From the NCBI GenBank assembly GCA_010023045.1, contig RGJX01000005.1, forward strand, positions 1-51,331: a stretch of 51,331 nucleotides of DNA, in the 5' to 3' direction. This DNA is from Actinomycetota bacterium. Lineage in GTDB: Bacteria; Actinomycetota; Actinomycetes; Nanopelagicales; Nanopelagicaceae. The position numbers were made by a program, and so were the translations under genes. How positions within the stretch are numbered: position 1 is the first letter of the stretch; each line of letters starts with the position of its first letter. The notes beneath the pieces are model-generated. The model searched no databases. It had not been told where the DNA came from and saw only the letters and a list, made by a program, of their open reading frames with translations. Positions 25,604-36,668 of this stretch are shown here, piece by piece.

Positions 25604-26697
25604 TGTCGCTTGAAAAAATTTCTAACGCTGGAGTATCGGTATGGCTAGATGATCTCTCTAGAGAGCGGATGGTAAAGGGTGGCAAAGCTAGTTATTTGCC
25701 CCAGCTGATTGAGAACGACTTTGTCGTCGGAGTTACAACTAACCCAGCTATCTTCTCATCGGCTATCGCCAACTCGGATCTCTATAAAGATGACATTGCC
25801 TCGCTACATGGAAGAGGATTGAGCGCCGAAGAAATTATTACTGAGTTAACCACTTCGGATGTACGGCAGGCATGTAATCTTTTTCGTTCCGTCTTTGAAC
25901 GAACCCATGGAGTCGATGGCCGCGTCAGTATTGAGGTAGATCCAAGGCTCGCACGGGATACCGAAGGAACCATTAGACAAGCTCGCGAACTATGGAAACT
26001 CGTTGGTGCATCGAATGTTCTGATAAAGGTTCCAGCCACAAAAGAGGGCTTGCCTGCTATTCGTACATTGACTGCGGAGGGCATAAGCGTAAATGTGACG
26101 ATAATCTTTTCGGTATCGCGCTATCAAGCTGTCTTGGATTCCTTTATAGCCGGGCTTGAGGATCGACTCGCTAATGGTCAATCCATAACGGATATCCATT
26201 CGGTCGCATCGTTCTTCATTAGTCGCGTCGATACAGAAATCGATAGTCGACTCAATGATCCAAGTCACCAAGCTCTCAAAGGTCGCGCTGCGCTCGCTAA
26301 CGCACGTCTTGCTTACGAACACTTTATTGAGATTGAATCCAGCGAACGCTGGCGAGCGCTTGCTAAATCTGGTGGAAACATTCAGCGACCTCTCTGGGCA
26401 TCTACGGGAGTGAAAGACCCCAATTACAGCTCCACCATGTACGTTTTAGATCTCGTAGCAGATAAAACTGTTAACACAATGCCCGAATCCACCCTTTCCG
26501 CTCTCCGTTCAAGCTCAGATTTCAGCGGAGACACAATAACTGGACGGTTTGCTGAAGCGAGAGACACCCTTTCGCAACTTGCAAATATTGGTATAGATAT
26601 CGAATCCGTTGCTGAAAAATTGGAGAGCGAAGGAATCGATAAATTCATAAAACCTTGGATGGAGTTAATTGCTGTGGTGGAGCGAGCAAAGGGGTGA
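25603..26697 (+). CDS. tal: Transaldolase
   Basis: Transfers dihydroxyacetone units between sugar phosphates. The Schiff-base lysine is in VLIKVPATKEG (Lys142), after GVTTNPAIF near the N-terminus. 364 residues, the longer actinobacterial type. The ATG at 25603 shares its A with the tkt stop (TGATG). The 3' end overlaps pgi by 4 nt (GTGA); in some bacteria tal and this type of pgi are fused into one protein. Confidence 0.96.
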   Translation: MSLEKISNAGVSVWLDDLSRERMVKGGKASYLPQLIENDFVVGVTTNPAIFSSAIANSDLYKDDIASLHGRGLSAEEIITELTTSDVRQACNLFRSVFERTHGVDGRVSIEVDPRLARDTEGTIRQARELWKLVGASNVLIKVPATKEGLPAIRTLTAEGISVNVTIIFSVSRYQAVLDSFIAGLEDRLANGQSITDIHSVASFFISRVDTEIDSRLNDPSHQALKGRAALANARLAYEHFIEIESSERWRALAKSGGNIQRPLWASTGVKDPNYSSTMYVLDLVADKTVNTMPESTLSALRSSSDFSGDTITGRFAEARDTLSQLANIGIDIESVAEKLESEGIDKFIKPWMELIAVVERAKG

Positions 26698-28205
26698 TCA
26701 AGCTTCACGGAATCACAAATCGCGACTCAGATTGGGACGCTCTTAACGCGATAACTTCTCGCCTTGCAAATAAGGATTCCAGTATCTGGGGTCCCGAAGC
26801 ACAAGCTGAGGCCGAGATTCGTTTGGATTGGGTTGATCTGCCAACAACTTCGCGCGATTTATTGCCAGTTCTCGATGCGCTCTCTGCTTGGTCGCGTGAA
26901 ATTGGACATACAAATTTTATTCTTTGTGGAATGGGTGGTTCATCTTTAGCGCCTGAGGTAATTGCTGCGCACTACAAACGTGCGCTCATCATTCTGGATT
27001 CAACTCAACCTGATCAAGTAAATGACGCGCTGAAGTCGGACTTAAGTAAAAGTTGCATAATCGTTGCATCAAAATCGGGGAGCACAATTGAAACGGCCTC
27101 ACAGAAAGCTCTCTTTCAAGAAGCGCTCGTATCATCCGGGCTAGATCCAAGTAATCACATGGTGATAGTTACCGATCCAGATAGCCCACTACATAAATCA
27201 GCGCTCGAAGATGGCCTAAAAGTAGTTACCGCAAATCCCAAAGTAGGCGGCAGGTTTAGTGCGCTAAGCGCATTTGGCCTTACTCCTGCGGCTTTGATTG
27301 GAATTGATGTATCTGTCTTACTCGATGATGCATACGAAGCTGCGCAGGAGTTTACAAAAACAGACTCTCCCGTGGTCGCTTTTGCCTCGCTCCTTGCCAA
27401 GCCCGAGTTCTCCTTCGCTAAGTTTTATGACAAAAACTCCGACTTCCCGGGACTTGCTGATTGGATTGAACAACTCGTTGCTGAATCCACAGGTAAAGAA
27501 GGTCGCGGAGTACTACCGGTGATTCTCAACTCTAAACCCACTGCACAAAGTAACGTCATTACATTTAATCAGAATGATCCGCTCGCCGTCGTAGGTAACC
27601 TCGGTGCACAATTCATCTTCTGGGAGTGGGTAACCGCTCTTCTTTGTTACCTGTTAAGGGTTGATCCCTTTAATCAGCCCAATGTCGCTGAATCAAAGGA
27701 GCGAACTGGGAAAATTCTTGCCAATTGGAGCGATGATTTTGGTCGCCCGGCTTTGGAAACTCCAAACTTATCTATCTACAGTGAAATCGAATTAGATTCA
27801 CTTGAAGGGTACTTAGCCCAATCTGGAAATGGTAAGTACCTATCCATCATGGCTTATTTGAATCGCAACACCGCAGAAGATGTAATTGAATTGAGAGATT
27901 ACCTCGAGAGAGCACTTGGAATTCCAACAACCTTTGGGTGGGGGCCAAGATTTCTACATTCGACCGGCCAATTTCATAAAGGCGGCCCGCTGGTCGGTTC
28001 ATTTATTCAGATTACGAGATCTTCAGCTTTGGAAATTCCTATTCCAGTAGCGGGCTACGGTTTCGAAAGATTGGTTTTAGCCCAGGCGCTCGGTGACTTT
28101 GAAGCGCTAAAGATGCGAAACCTTCCGGTGATGCGAATTCACTTGAAGGATGAGCGAGTTGGAATAGCCGAACTGGTTGAGGCGGCTAGAAAACTAAAGA
28201 ACTAG
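26694..28205 (+). CDS. pgi: Glucose-6-phosphate isomerase (transaldolase-associated type)
   Basis: Interconverts glucose 6-phosphate and fructose 6-phosphate. The sugar-isomerase domains show CGMGGSSLAPEV and VASKSGSTIET for phosphate binding, then LGAQFIFWEW and STGQFHKGGP near the C-terminus. The GMGGSSLAPE form is that of isomerases found fused to transaldolase. Start GTG 26694 overlaps the tal stop and gives 503 residues; an earlier frame opening at 26655 is inside tal. It ends overlapping rbpA by 4 nt from the other strand. zwf, opcA and pgl, which often follow, are absent. Confidence 0.94.
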   Translation: MIKLHGITNRDSDWDALNAITSRLANKDSSIWGPEAQAEAEIRLDWVDLPTTSRDLLPVLDALSAWSREIGHTNFILCGMGGSSLAPEVIAAHYKRALIILDSTQPDQVNDALKSDLSKSCIIVASKSGSTIETASQKALFQEALVSSGLDPSNHMVIVTDPDSPLHKSALEDGLKVVTANPKVGGRFSALSAFGLTPAALIGIDVSVLLDDAYEAAQEFTKTDSPVVAFASLLAKPEFSFAKFYDKNSDFPGLADWIEQLVAESTGKEGRGVLPVILNSKPTAQSNVITFNQNDPLAVVGNLGAQFIFWEWVTALLCYLLRVDPFNQPNVAESKERTGKILANWSDDFGRPALETPNLSIYSEIELDSLEGYLAQSGNGKYLSIMAYLNRNTAEDVIELRDYLERALGIPTTFGWGPRFLHSTGQFHKGGPLVGSFIQITRSSALEIPIPVAGYGFERLVLAQALGDFEALKMRNLPVMRIHLKDERVGIAELVEAARKLKN

Positions 28206-28549
28206 TCCTCTTCTTCAGCGCGGAGCTTTTTCAACGCTGCTTCGAGAATCTTCTTTGCTTCTGCCTCAGTTCGACGTTCTTTTACGTAGGCAAGGTGTGT
28301 TTTATATGGCTCATTCTTAGTAGGTGAAGGTGGATTATTTTTATCCCGTCCAGCAGGGAATCCACAGCGAGGGCAATCCCACTCATCTGGGATGGCAACT
28401 GTTCCATCATCGGCGAAGGATGGTTTAGTTTCATGGCCATTTAGACACCAATAAGAGATTCTAAAACGAGCAATTGCTTCACCGCGTTCGGCTTCACCCA
28501 TGGGGCCAGCGCCGACACGAGAACCTCTAATTGCGCTTCCACCGGCCAT
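28202..28549 (-). CDS. rbpA: RNA polymerase-binding protein RbpA
   Basis: Actinobacteria-specific transcription activator that binds the principal sigma factor and RNA polymerase. 115 residues: N-terminal tail (AGGSAIRGSRVGAGPMGE), a core with YWCLNGHE and WDCPRCGFPAGRD (two cysteine pairs, zinc-knuckle-like), and the sigma-interaction helix KTHLAYVKERRTEAEAKKIL. A strong AAGGAGAG ribosome site precedes the ATG. It is convergent with pgi and 71 nt downstream of secG. Confidence 0.97.
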   Translation of the reverse strand: MAGGSAIRGSRVGAGPMGEAERGEAIARFRISYWCLNGHETKPSFADDGTVAIPDEWDCPRCGFPAGRDKNNPPSPTKNEPYKTHLAYVKERRTEAEAKKILEAALKKLRAEEED

Positions 28550-28600
28550 TTTCTCTCCTTAACTATCCACTCTGGATTACTCAGTAACCCAGCGAAAACC

Positions 28601-28636
28601 TTTTATTTCAATACCAAATTTTATTTCAATACCAAA
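28601..28636. repeat. Perfect 18-bp tandem duplication across the secG stop codon
   Basis: TTTTATTTCAATACCAAA occurs twice head to tail (28601-28618 and 28619-28636). The upstream copy on the minus strand contains the last secG codons and the stop; the second copy recreates the same codons and stop in the same frame after it, because 18 is a multiple of three. It looks like a recent slippage duplication. Confidence 0.95.
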
Positions 28637-28848
28637 CCAAGTGCGATTACTGAGGCGAACCACAAGCCGCCTACGACAATTGTTATCCGATCTAGATTCT
28701 TCTCGACAACTGAGGAGCCGCCATATGTTGAGGAGAGGCCGCCACCAAAGAGATCTGATAGGCCGCTTCCCTTTCCCTTATGAAGAAGTACGAGAACGAT
28801 CATCAGAATACTCGTGATCAAAAGAAGGATCGAGAGCGCCAGTGCCAC
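28621..28848 (-). CDS. secG: Preprotein translocase subunit SecG
   Basis: Small membrane subunit of the SecYEG channel. 75 residues with two hydrophobic segments (~3-22 and ~54-73) around the conserved cytoplasmic loop GKGSGLSDLFGGG and SSTYGGSSVVEKNLDRIT. Start is GTG 28848 with an AGGAGAAAT ribosome site. It follows tpiA by 67 nt, the standard actinobacterial order. Confidence 0.95.
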   Translation of the reverse strand: MALALSILLLITSILMIVLVLLHKGKGSGLSDLFGGGLSSTYGGSSVVEKNLDRITIVVGGLWFASVIALGLVLK

Positions 28849-28915
28849 TTAATTTCTCCTGCCTCAATATCTATGCGAAGTGCGAATATTACCTTGCCCG
28901 AGGGCTTCGAACCCC

Positions 28916-29692
28916 TCAGATCACCCTATGGAACTTACAGATTCGGGCAAATTCCTCCGGATCCAGGCTCGCACCACCCACAAGCGCCCCATCCACATCG
29001 GTCTGGCGCATGATGTCAACAACATTTGCTGACTTAACCGACCCACCATAAAGAATTTTCGCGTTCTCGGCGATTTCTTCGTTGGCAATTTTCTTAAGTT
29101 CATTTCTTATCGCGCTACATACTTCCTGGGCATCTTCCGGGGTAGCAGTCTTACCAGTGCCTATCGCCCAAACGGGTTCATAAGCGAAGACAATCTTCTT
29201 CAAATCAGGTTTATGCAACCCTTTCAAACCCGCTCTTACCTGATTGAGCACGTATTCAACTTGATTTCCGGACTCACGAATCGCTAACTCTTCTCCGATA
29301 CAGAAGATCGGCGTCATCTCGTTATCAAGAACCGCGCGGATCTTTCGATTCACTAACTCATCGCTTTCGCCATGAATTGCCCTCCTCTCGGAGTGTCCAA
29401 CAATTACAAATGAGCAATCTAATTTCTTCAACATCGAACCAGAAATATCGCCTGTGAATGCGCCTGATTTTTCTGGGGAGATATCTTGTGCGCCGTAAGA
29501 AATACGTAAGCGATCACCATCGACAAGAGTCTGTACTGATCGGATATCGGTAAATGGTGGAATTATCACTACATCTACTGCATCGAAATCTCGCTCTTCT
29601 AACGAATAGGCAAGCTTTTGGGTAACTGCGATTGCCTCTAGATGATTTAAATTCATCTTCCAGTTACCAGCCATTAGGGGTCTTCTACTCAT
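28916..29692 (-). CDS. tpiA: Triosephosphate isomerase
   Basis: TIM-barrel enzyme linking dihydroxyacetone phosphate and glyceraldehyde 3-phosphate. Catalytic residues are visible: Lys12 (AGNWKMN), His100 (IVGHSERR) and Glu172 ([11 protein letters not shown]), with phosphate loop [11 protein letters not shown]. 258 residues. An AGAGGA ribosome site lies 7 nt upstream of the ATG. It is 63 nt after pgk. Confidence 0.97.
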   Translation of the reverse strand: MSRRPLMAGNWKMNLNHLEAIAVTQKLAYSLEERDFDAVDVVIIPPFTDIRSVQTLVDGDRLRISYGAQDISPEKSGAFTGDISGSMLKKLDCSFVIVGHSERRAIHGESDELVNRKIRAVLDNEMTPIFCIGEELAIRESGNQVEYVLNQVRAGLKGLHKPDLKKIVFAYEPVWAIGTGKTATPEDAQEVCSAIRNELKKIANEEIAENAKILYGGSVKSANVVDIMRQTDVDGALVGGASLDPEEFARICKFHRVI

Positions 29693-29755
29693 ATTGCAAT
29701 CCTCTCATGCGATTAGGTACCAATTCGTTTAAGGCAGTCGATTTTGAAAGAAGAG

Positions 29756-30955
29756 TTACGCCAACGCTTGTAGGCCCGGCAGTTCCTTGCCTTCTAAATA
29801 CTCGAGAGATGCCCCACCGCCTGTTGATATGTAACCAAAATCTTTATCGGCGAATCCCAGAGCGCGGACAGCTGCAGCCGAATCGCCACCTCCGACTACT
29901 GATAATCCCTCGACCTTGGTTAGAGATTCTGCGACTACTCGAGTCCCGGCTGAAAAATTCCTAAATTCAAATACACCCATCGGTCCATTCCAAAAGACGG
30001 TTTTGCAATTGGCAATCGCAGCAGCAAAGGTAGCCGCGCTCTCTGGGCCGATATCTAGGCCCATCTGATCCGATGGAATGGAGTTTGAAGGTACGGTCGT
30101 CGGATTTTCATCTGCAAACTTTGGCGCTACAACTACATCGGTGGGTAAGTAAAGTTCCACGCCGCGCTCCTTAGCGCGATTGATAATTGCTTTAACGGTA
30201 TCGATTGATTCCGCCTCAAATAGCGAAGTGCCGATCTGGTGGCCTTGAGCTGCAAGAAAAGTGAAGACCATGCCACCGCCAACTGCAAGGACATCTACTT
30301 TCTCAATCAAGTTCGTTATTACACCAATTTTGTCCGAGACTTTAGCTCCTCCCAGAACAACTCCATATGGTCGCTTGGGATTTTCGGTGAGTTGACGGAG
30401 TACATCTACTTCTGCACTCACCAACTTTCCAGCAGCATGAGGTAGAAGTTGGGCTAATTCATAGACTGAGGCGTGCTTGCGATGAACCGCACCAAAACCA
30501 TCTCCGACGTAGAGATCTGCATAACTTGCCAATTTCTTAGCTAGGTCTAATCGCTCTTCATCGGACTTCGAAGTTTCGCCACTTTCGTACCGAATATTTT
30601 CCAAGAGCACGACGCCGCCTGGTTTTATCGAAGCAACGGCAGCCTTGGCTGAGTCGCCAATCACGTCAGTTGCAAATACGACTTCCTGCCCAAGAAGTTC
30701 TCTCAATCGTTCTGCAATGGGAGCAAGAGATAGTTCAGGTTTTCGCTCGCCTTTTGGTCTGCCTAAATGAGCACATATGACTAGCGATGCTCCAGCGCTT
30801 AAAAGGTAGTTGATTGTTGGCAGTGAAGCTCTTATTCGCCCATCATCGGTAATTATCCGTTTTCCGGTTCCATCATCTTGCAAGGGTACGTTGAGATCGC
30901 ATCGAAGAAAGACCCGCTTGCCTTGGTAAGAGAGTGAATCGAGAGTCTTAACCAC
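29756..30955 (-). CDS. pgk: Phosphoglycerate kinase
   Basis: Glycolytic kinase making ATP from 1,3-bisphosphoglycerate. N-domain substrate signature [12 protein letters not shown] and [11 protein letters not shown]-domain nucleotide region with [11 protein letters not shown] and [19 protein letters not shown]. 399 residues, GTG start at 30955. In the gap-pgk-tpiA-secG unit, 24 nt after gap. Confidence 0.97.
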   Translation of the reverse strand: MVKTLDSLSYQGKRVFLRCDLNVPLQDDGTGKRIITDDGRIRASLPTINYLLSAGASLVICAHLGRPKGERKPELSLAPIAERLRELLGQEVVFATDVIGDSAKAAVASIKPGGVVLLENIRYESGETSKSDEERLDLAKKLASYADLYVGDGFGAVHRKHASVYELAQLLPHAAGKLVSAEVDVLRQLTENPKRPYGVVLGGAKVSDKIGVITNLIEKVDVLAVGGGMVFTFLAAQGHQIGTSLFEAESIDTVKAIINRAKERGVELYLPTDVVVAPKFADENPTTVPSNSIPSDQMGLDIGPESAATFAAAIANCKTVFWNGPMGVFEFRNFSAGTRVVAESLTKVEGLSVVGGGDSAAAVRALGFADKDFGYISTGGGASLEYLEGKELPGLQALA

Positions 30956-30979
30956 TTGGTTTCCGTGCGATTAAAAGAG

Positions 30980-32011
<1,032 letters not shown>

Positions 32012-32089
32012 TTATGCGCCACGACCTTGTGGACCCGGGGGAAGTCTATCAGCGCTGGTTATTTATCCAAACTAGTTGAAGACATCAGG

Positions 32090-32889
32090 TTAGTTGAGGA
32101 GATCAGGCGAAAGCCCAGCTTCAGTATCTGGGATACCTAATTCAGAGGCCCGCTTATCTGCCATCGCCAAAAGTCGCCTAATGCGACCTGCAATAGCATC
32201 TTTAGTCATCGGCGGTGAGGCGAGCGAACCAAGTTCTTCCAAACTAGCTTGGCCATGATTGATACGAAGCTCTCCGGCATCTCGCAAATGCTTTGGGATA
32301 TCTTCGCCGAGAATCTCAAGAGCGCGTTGTACTCGTGCCGATGCAGCAACTGCTGCTCTTGCTGAACGTCTTAAATTTGCATCATCAAAATTAGCGAGAC
32401 GATTAGCGGTAGCCCTCACTTCTCTCCTCATTCGACGCTCTTCCCAAGCAAGAACGCTCTCATGAGCCCCAAGGCGCGTTAATAGAGAAACGCTCCACGC
32501 CAAGCTGCTTCTGCATCACAGACTCCTGCTGAAACAACTTGTGGTGGAAGTCCGCGTACTGGACGGCCATTTGAATCTACAAGTCCAGTCTGACGAGCCA
32601 ACGCATCTCCATCGCGAAGTACTCGGACCAAATATCGACTTCCTTTTCGCAGACCACCGGCGCTAATCACCGCAAGGTCAGATTCATGTCCATAAATATC
32701 GGCAATATCCTTGCGAACTCTGCGCGCTCCTTGCGCGGTATCTAACTCGATCTCTACCATGATTTTTCCGGAGGAGATGTGCAAGCCACCTGCAAATCGC
32801 AGGATCGAGGAGACTTCGGCCTTACGGCAACAAGGCTTTGAAATTGAGAGTCGACTTAATTCGTCTTTGACAGATGAGGTCATTGCCAT
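32090..32889 (-). pseudogene. whiA: WhiA, disrupted by an internal frameshifting deletion
   Basis: WhiA is a DNA-binding protein with a LAGLIDADG-like N-domain and a C-terminal helix-turn-helix. The N-terminal part (32889-32479, 136 residues) matches up to [12 protein letters not shown], then reads Y and stop. The C-terminal part continues in another frame from [18 protein letters not shown] to the normal end (to 32090; open from TTG 32503). The usual 55-60 residues between these two blocks are missing, so the junction near 32484-32491 marks a deletion of about 175-180 nt that is not a multiple of three. Both flanks are well conserved, so decay is recent or the deletion is a sequence error. 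It sits in the standard place between glmR and gap. Confidence 0.88.
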
Positions 32890-32894
32890 GAGCG

Positions 32895-33845
32895 TTATCT
32901 AAGCATCTCCCCCGCAAAAATGTTGCGGAATACTGAAACTAATTTTCCAGAATCATGATGATTACTACCTGGGGCGGTTGCGAGATCGGCCACAATCAAC
33001 TGGCCACCCATATCTTTGACAATTGCACCCAGCGCACTACTCAAATCTTGATTTGTCATAATTGACTGATCTGCTATCGCAAAATCGCACCCGAGCGATG
33101 GAGCAAACCTCTGGAGCAACCTAAGGTGTTCTGCCGCAGAGCTCCCAGCAAATTCATCTCCGACTGCGCTGGGGTTTGCATCAAGATTCAAGACGATAAT
33201 TTTCCTAGCTTTCGAGCGCGCAATTGCAGCGAGCTGTTCCTTGAGGAGTAGATGTGGCAGAACGCTTGAGAACCATGATCCTGGTCCGAAAGTGAGCCAA
33301 TCAGCGCTTGCGATTGCAGCCAAGCCTTGTGGAGTCGCAGGCGCATCAGGCGGAATCAGAGTTAGATTCTCGAGTGCACCTTTTCCGAGCGCAACTTCTT
33401 TCTGTCCGCGAATTACTTGGATTCCTTGCCAATTCTTAAATGTTCCTTCGATATCAAGTGGAGTAAGTGACATAGGAAGAACTCGTCCCACTACTTTTAG
33501 CAGCGCGCCGACTCGATCTAGACCTTGGATCGGATCTCCATCTCTATCCCAAAGCGCCGCTAGAAGTAAGTTACCAATGGCATGTCCATTTAGTTCGCCC
33601 TCTGAAGTGAAGCGATATTGCATCAAGTCAGCCCAATTACGCCCCCATTCATCATCGGCGCATAAGGCAGCAAGCGCCATCCGCAGATCTCCTGGTGGTA
33701 GTGAATTGAATTCAGCTCGTAATCTGCCGCTTGAGCCACCATTATCAGCGACAGTAACAATTGCAGTTATGTCTGGAGTTAGTTGACGTAGCGCTTTCAA
33801 CATAGCGGCAAGACCATGTCCGCCGCCAAATGAAACTACTTTCAA
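32895..33845 (-). CDS. GlmR/YvcK-family protein (CofD-like fold)
   Basis: 316-residue member of the YvcK/GlmR family, which binds UDP-sugars and influences central carbon flux and cell-wall precursor supply. Visible motifs are [27 protein letters not shown] with [12 protein letters not shown], and [20 protein letters not shown] start at 33845 overlaps the rapZ stop by 4 nt. The rapZ-yvcK-whiA trio is conserved across Gram-positives. Confidence 0.94.
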   Translation of the reverse strand: MKVVSFGGGHGLAAMLKALRQLTPDITAIVTVADNGGSSGRLRAEFNSLPPGDLRMALAALCADDEWGRNWADLMQYRFTSEGELNGHAIGNLLLAALWDRDGDPIQGLDRVGALLKVVGRVLPMSLTPLDIEGTFKNWQGIQVIRGQKEVALGKGALENLTLIPPDAPATPQGLAAIASADWLTFGPGSWFSSVLPHLLLKEQLAAIARSKARKIIVLNLDANPSAVGDEFAGSSAAEHLRLLQRFAPSLGCDFAIADQSIMTNQDLSSALGAIVKDMGGQLIVADLATAPGSNHHDSGKLVSVFRNIFAGEMLR

Positions 33846-34714
33846 CGCTCTCTCCCGAGATCACGATGTATCGCATGAGCTGAAACCGATGCATCTTTAG
33901 AAATCTCAAGACCATTTAAACGCTTAGCTAGTTCTTCAGCGACAGCAACGCTCCGATGCTTCCCGCCGGTGCACCCTATTGCTAGAGTCAAAAACTTCTT
34001 TCCTTCATTTAGATATCCGCGGGCAATGCTGTCAAAAAGAGCGACATACCGATCGAGAAATTCTGGAACTGCGGTCGCATTTAGAACCGCATCGCTAACT
34101 TCTTTATCAAGGCCGCTCTTCGGTCTTAGTTCTACTTGCCAATGTGGATTCGGGATGAATCGACAGTCCATCACTAAATCTGCATCTGCTGGAATACCGA
34201 ACTTGTATCCAAACGAGAGGACATTTACTTTGAGTGCAGCAAGTGAACCGCTCTGGAAGAGCTCTTTTATCTTTCGCTCTAGTTGGTGAATGTTGAGTTG
34301 TGAAGTATCTACAACCAAATCCGCGCCAGATCTCAATTCGCGCAATTTTTCACGCTCACGTTCGATACCATCAACAATTCGGTCATTGCCTTGGAGCGGA
34401 TGTGGTCTACGGGAAGATTCAAAACGAGTGATTAAGACTTCATCTGATGCATCAACAAAAACTATCTTCCGGGAGACGCCCTTTTCGACCAATTCAGCGA
34501 GAGCTCGATTCAAATCATCAAAGAACTGGCGACCGCGAACATCAATTACAACCCCAATCGAGTCGGAGGTCCGCTCGGTCATATCGAGTACAGCGGTAAG
34601 TAGGGATGGCGGAAGATTGTCTATTACATACCATCCGGAATCTTCCATCGAGTGAGCAACGGTCGAGCGCCCAGCTCCGCTCATTCCAGTTATGACGACT
34701 ACTTCCCGTGCCAT
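33842..34714 (-). CDS. rapZ: RapZ-family nucleotide-binding protein
   Basis: 290 residues. N-terminal P-loop ITGMSGAGRST (~8-18) and a Walker-B-like VDASDE; the C-terminal domain has the conserved LAIGCTGGKHRSVAVAEEL. In E. coli RapZ is an RNA adaptor for amino-sugar control; in Gram-positives its role is unclear, and the pairing with glmR/yvcK suggests a shared amino-sugar function. It follows uvrC by 21 nt. Confidence 0.94.
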   Translation of the reverse strand: MAREVVVITGMSGAGRSTVAHSMEDSGWYVIDNLPPSLLTAVLDMTERTSDSIGVVIDVRGRQFFDDLNRALAELVEKGVSRKIVFVDASDEVLITRFESSRRPHPLQGNDRIVDGIEREREKLRELRSGADLVVDTSQLNIHQLERKIKELFQSGSLAALKVNVLSFGYKFGIPADADLVMDCRFIPNPHWQVELRPKSGLDKEVSDAVLNATAVPEFLDRYVALFDSIARGYLNEGKKFLTLAIGCTGGKHRSVAVAEELAKRLNGLEISKDASVSAHAIHRDLGRER

Positions 34715-34735
34715 GGCTTCATCATGCTATCCATG

Positions 34736-36652
34736 TCAAGGATGCTCAATGATCTCCCCCGTTTGAGCATCTACTTCAATAGCGCTCTCCATAGCGCTCA
34801 GTTTTTCATGTATGACCATCGCAGTTTTCTCGCCAATTCCAGGAACCGCCGCGATCTCATTGATATTGGCCTTCCTAAGCGCCGCAACAGAACCAAATCT
34901 TTCAATCAGAGCGCTCCGCCGACTCTCACCCAGCCCTGGAATCTCATCCAATAGTGATTCAAGCATTAGACGGGAACGTTTGGAGCGATGGAAAGTAATC
35001 GCGAAACGATGCGCTTCATCACGGATACGCTGCACAAGGTAGAGCGCCTCGCTATTTCTTGGCAGTACTACTGGATAGGCACGATCGGGAAACCAGATTT
35101 CCTCCAATCTCTTTGCCAGTCCAACTAGAGCGACATCGGTTATCCCAAGTTCAGCTAAAGCACGCGCTGCCGCATTTACTTGGCCGCGACCACCGTCCAC
35201 AATCACGAGTTGGGGCGGGTAAGCGAATCTAGGCTTTTTCGCGCCAAGAGTATTCAACTCTTCTAGATCAAGTTCTTTCTCCTCTATGTAGCGCTTGAAG
35301 CGTCTCGTTATCACGTGATGCATAGCGCGCGTATCATCGAATTTCTCGCGATCATCGATACCGAAGCGGCGATAGTCACTCTTCTTAGGTTGACCATCTT
35401 CAAAGACAACCATGGAAGCAACCACTGAAGTTCCTTGGATATTTGAAATATCAAAACACTCGATCCGAAGTGGTAGTTCATCTAGTTCTAAGGCCGAGGC
35501 TAAATCCTCTAAAGTGCGCCCCGAAACGCCCGCATCATTTGCGCGTTTGCTCAAGAATTGCACTAAGGCGTGGTGCGCATTTCGTTTAACTGTTTCTAAA
35601 ATTTCTTGTTTCTCACCTCGCTGGGGCAAGTGGATGTTCGTCTTGCTTTTGGCACGTTGCGAGAGAAGCTCCGCTAAAGAATCGCTATCTCCTACTTCAA
35701 CATTTACATAGATTTCTCGGGGAAGTTCAAATTCTCTATATATGAGCTCTAACGTTGCTTCAATGAGCGCATCTTCCTCAGGCAGATTCGCCCGATCCAT
35801 GATCCAAGATCTTGATCCAACAATCCTTCCATTCCTTACTCTGAAAATTGAGGCTGCTGAGTGCGTTATATCGTCATGAAGTGCAACGAAGTCTGCAGAA
35901 ATTGAATCTGAGATAGCTGCATCCGTTGACTCACTCGCCAATTCGAGCGCTTTCAAGCGATCCCTAATCTTTGCAGCTCGCTCGAACTGCTCCGCTTCTG
36001 CGGCCCGCTCCATCTCTTCCTTAAGCCGGGACTCCAGATCATTTGCACCATGTTCCATGAAGTCGCTCAACTTTGAGATTAGATCGCGGTGTTCTGAGGA
36101 AGTAATTCGCCCTACGCAGGGTGCAGCACACTTTCCGATATCACCTAAGAGACATTGGCGTTTACTTCTAACGGCCTGTTCAAAATTACTTTTCGAGCAT
36201 GAGCGGATAGGAAATAGTTCCAGTATGAGATCAAAGGTAGTCCGCAGCGCCCAAGCATGTGCGAATGGACCGAAGTACCTTAGGCCCTTCTGTTTCGCTC
36301 GCCGGGTGATAAAAATTCGCGGAAACTCATCGTTTAACGAAAGCGCTAGAAATGGATATGACTTGTCATCGCGGAATTGCACATTGAACTCCGGGCTCTC
36401 CTCCTTTATCCACGTGAACTCAAGTTGAAGCGCTTCTACCTCGGAATCAACGACGGTCCAATCCACACGATTTGCGGCGTGAACCATACGATTTGTCTTC
36501 TCCGGTAAGTTCTTTTGAAAATATGAGTTGAGCCGATTCTTAAGGTTCCGAGCTTTCCCAACATAGATGACTCGATCTTGCGCATCAAAGAAACGATAAA
36601 CGCCGGGTTCCTCTGGAACACCAGTCGGTCTATAGCTATTTGGATCTGTCAT
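34736..36652 (-). CDS. uvrC: Excinuclease ABC subunit C
   Basis: Makes both incisions in nucleotide excision repair. GIY-YIG nuclease domain at the N-terminus (GVYRFFDAQDRVIYVGKARN), UVR motif (EQFERAAKIRDRLKAL, ~215-230), RNase H-like nuclease with ECFDISNIQGT and VIVDGGRGQVNAA, and a C-terminal helix-hairpin-helix pair (IPGLGESRRSALIERFGS). 638 residues, complete. Located 16 nt after uvrA. Confidence 0.97.
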   Translation of the reverse strand: MTDPNSYRPTGVPEEPGVYRFFDAQDRVIYVGKARNLKNRLNSYFQKNLPEKTNRMVHAANRVDWTVVDSEVEALQLEFTWIKEESPEFNVQFRDDKSYPFLALSLNDEFPRIFITRRAKQKGLRYFGPFAHAWALRTTFDLILELFPIRSCSKSNFEQAVRSKRQCLLGDIGKCAAPCVGRITSSEHRDLISKLSDFMEHGANDLESRLKEEMERAAEAEQFERAAKIRDRLKALELASESTDAAISDSISADFVALHDDITHSAASIFRVRNGRIVGSRSWIMDRANLPEEDALIEATLELIYREFELPREIYVNVEVGDSDSLAELLSQRAKSKTNIHLPQRGEKQEILETVKRNAHHALVQFLSKRANDAGVSGRTLEDLASALELDELPLRIECFDISNIQGTSVVASMVVFEDGQPKKSDYRRFGIDDREKFDDTRAMHHVITRRFKRYIEEKELDLEELNTLGAKKPRFAYPPQLVIVDGGRGQVNAAARALAELGITDVALVGLAKRLEEIWFPDRAYPVVLPRNSEALYLVQRIRDEAHRFAITFHRSKRSRLMLESLLDEIPGLGESRRSALIERFGSVAALRKANINEIAAVPGIGEKTAMVIHEKLSAMESAIEVDAQTGEIIEHP

Positions 36653-36668
36653 TTCTGATAGCCGATAG

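Noticed and set aside
28562-28660. The 18-bp duplication as a possible CRISPR repeat or direct-repeat attachment site.
   Set aside because: There are only two adjacent copies with no spacer and no nearby integrase or cas gene.
28899-28918. GGGGTTCGAAG on the minus strand resembles a tRNA T-loop after tpiA.
   Set aside because: The loop is the wrong size and no acceptor, D or anticodon arm can be built around it. It is at most a small hairpin.
32479-32503. Programmed frameshifting as an explanation for the two whiA frames.
   Set aside because: There is no slippery heptamer or following structure, and about 55-60 conserved residues are absent, so frame change alone cannot restore the protein.
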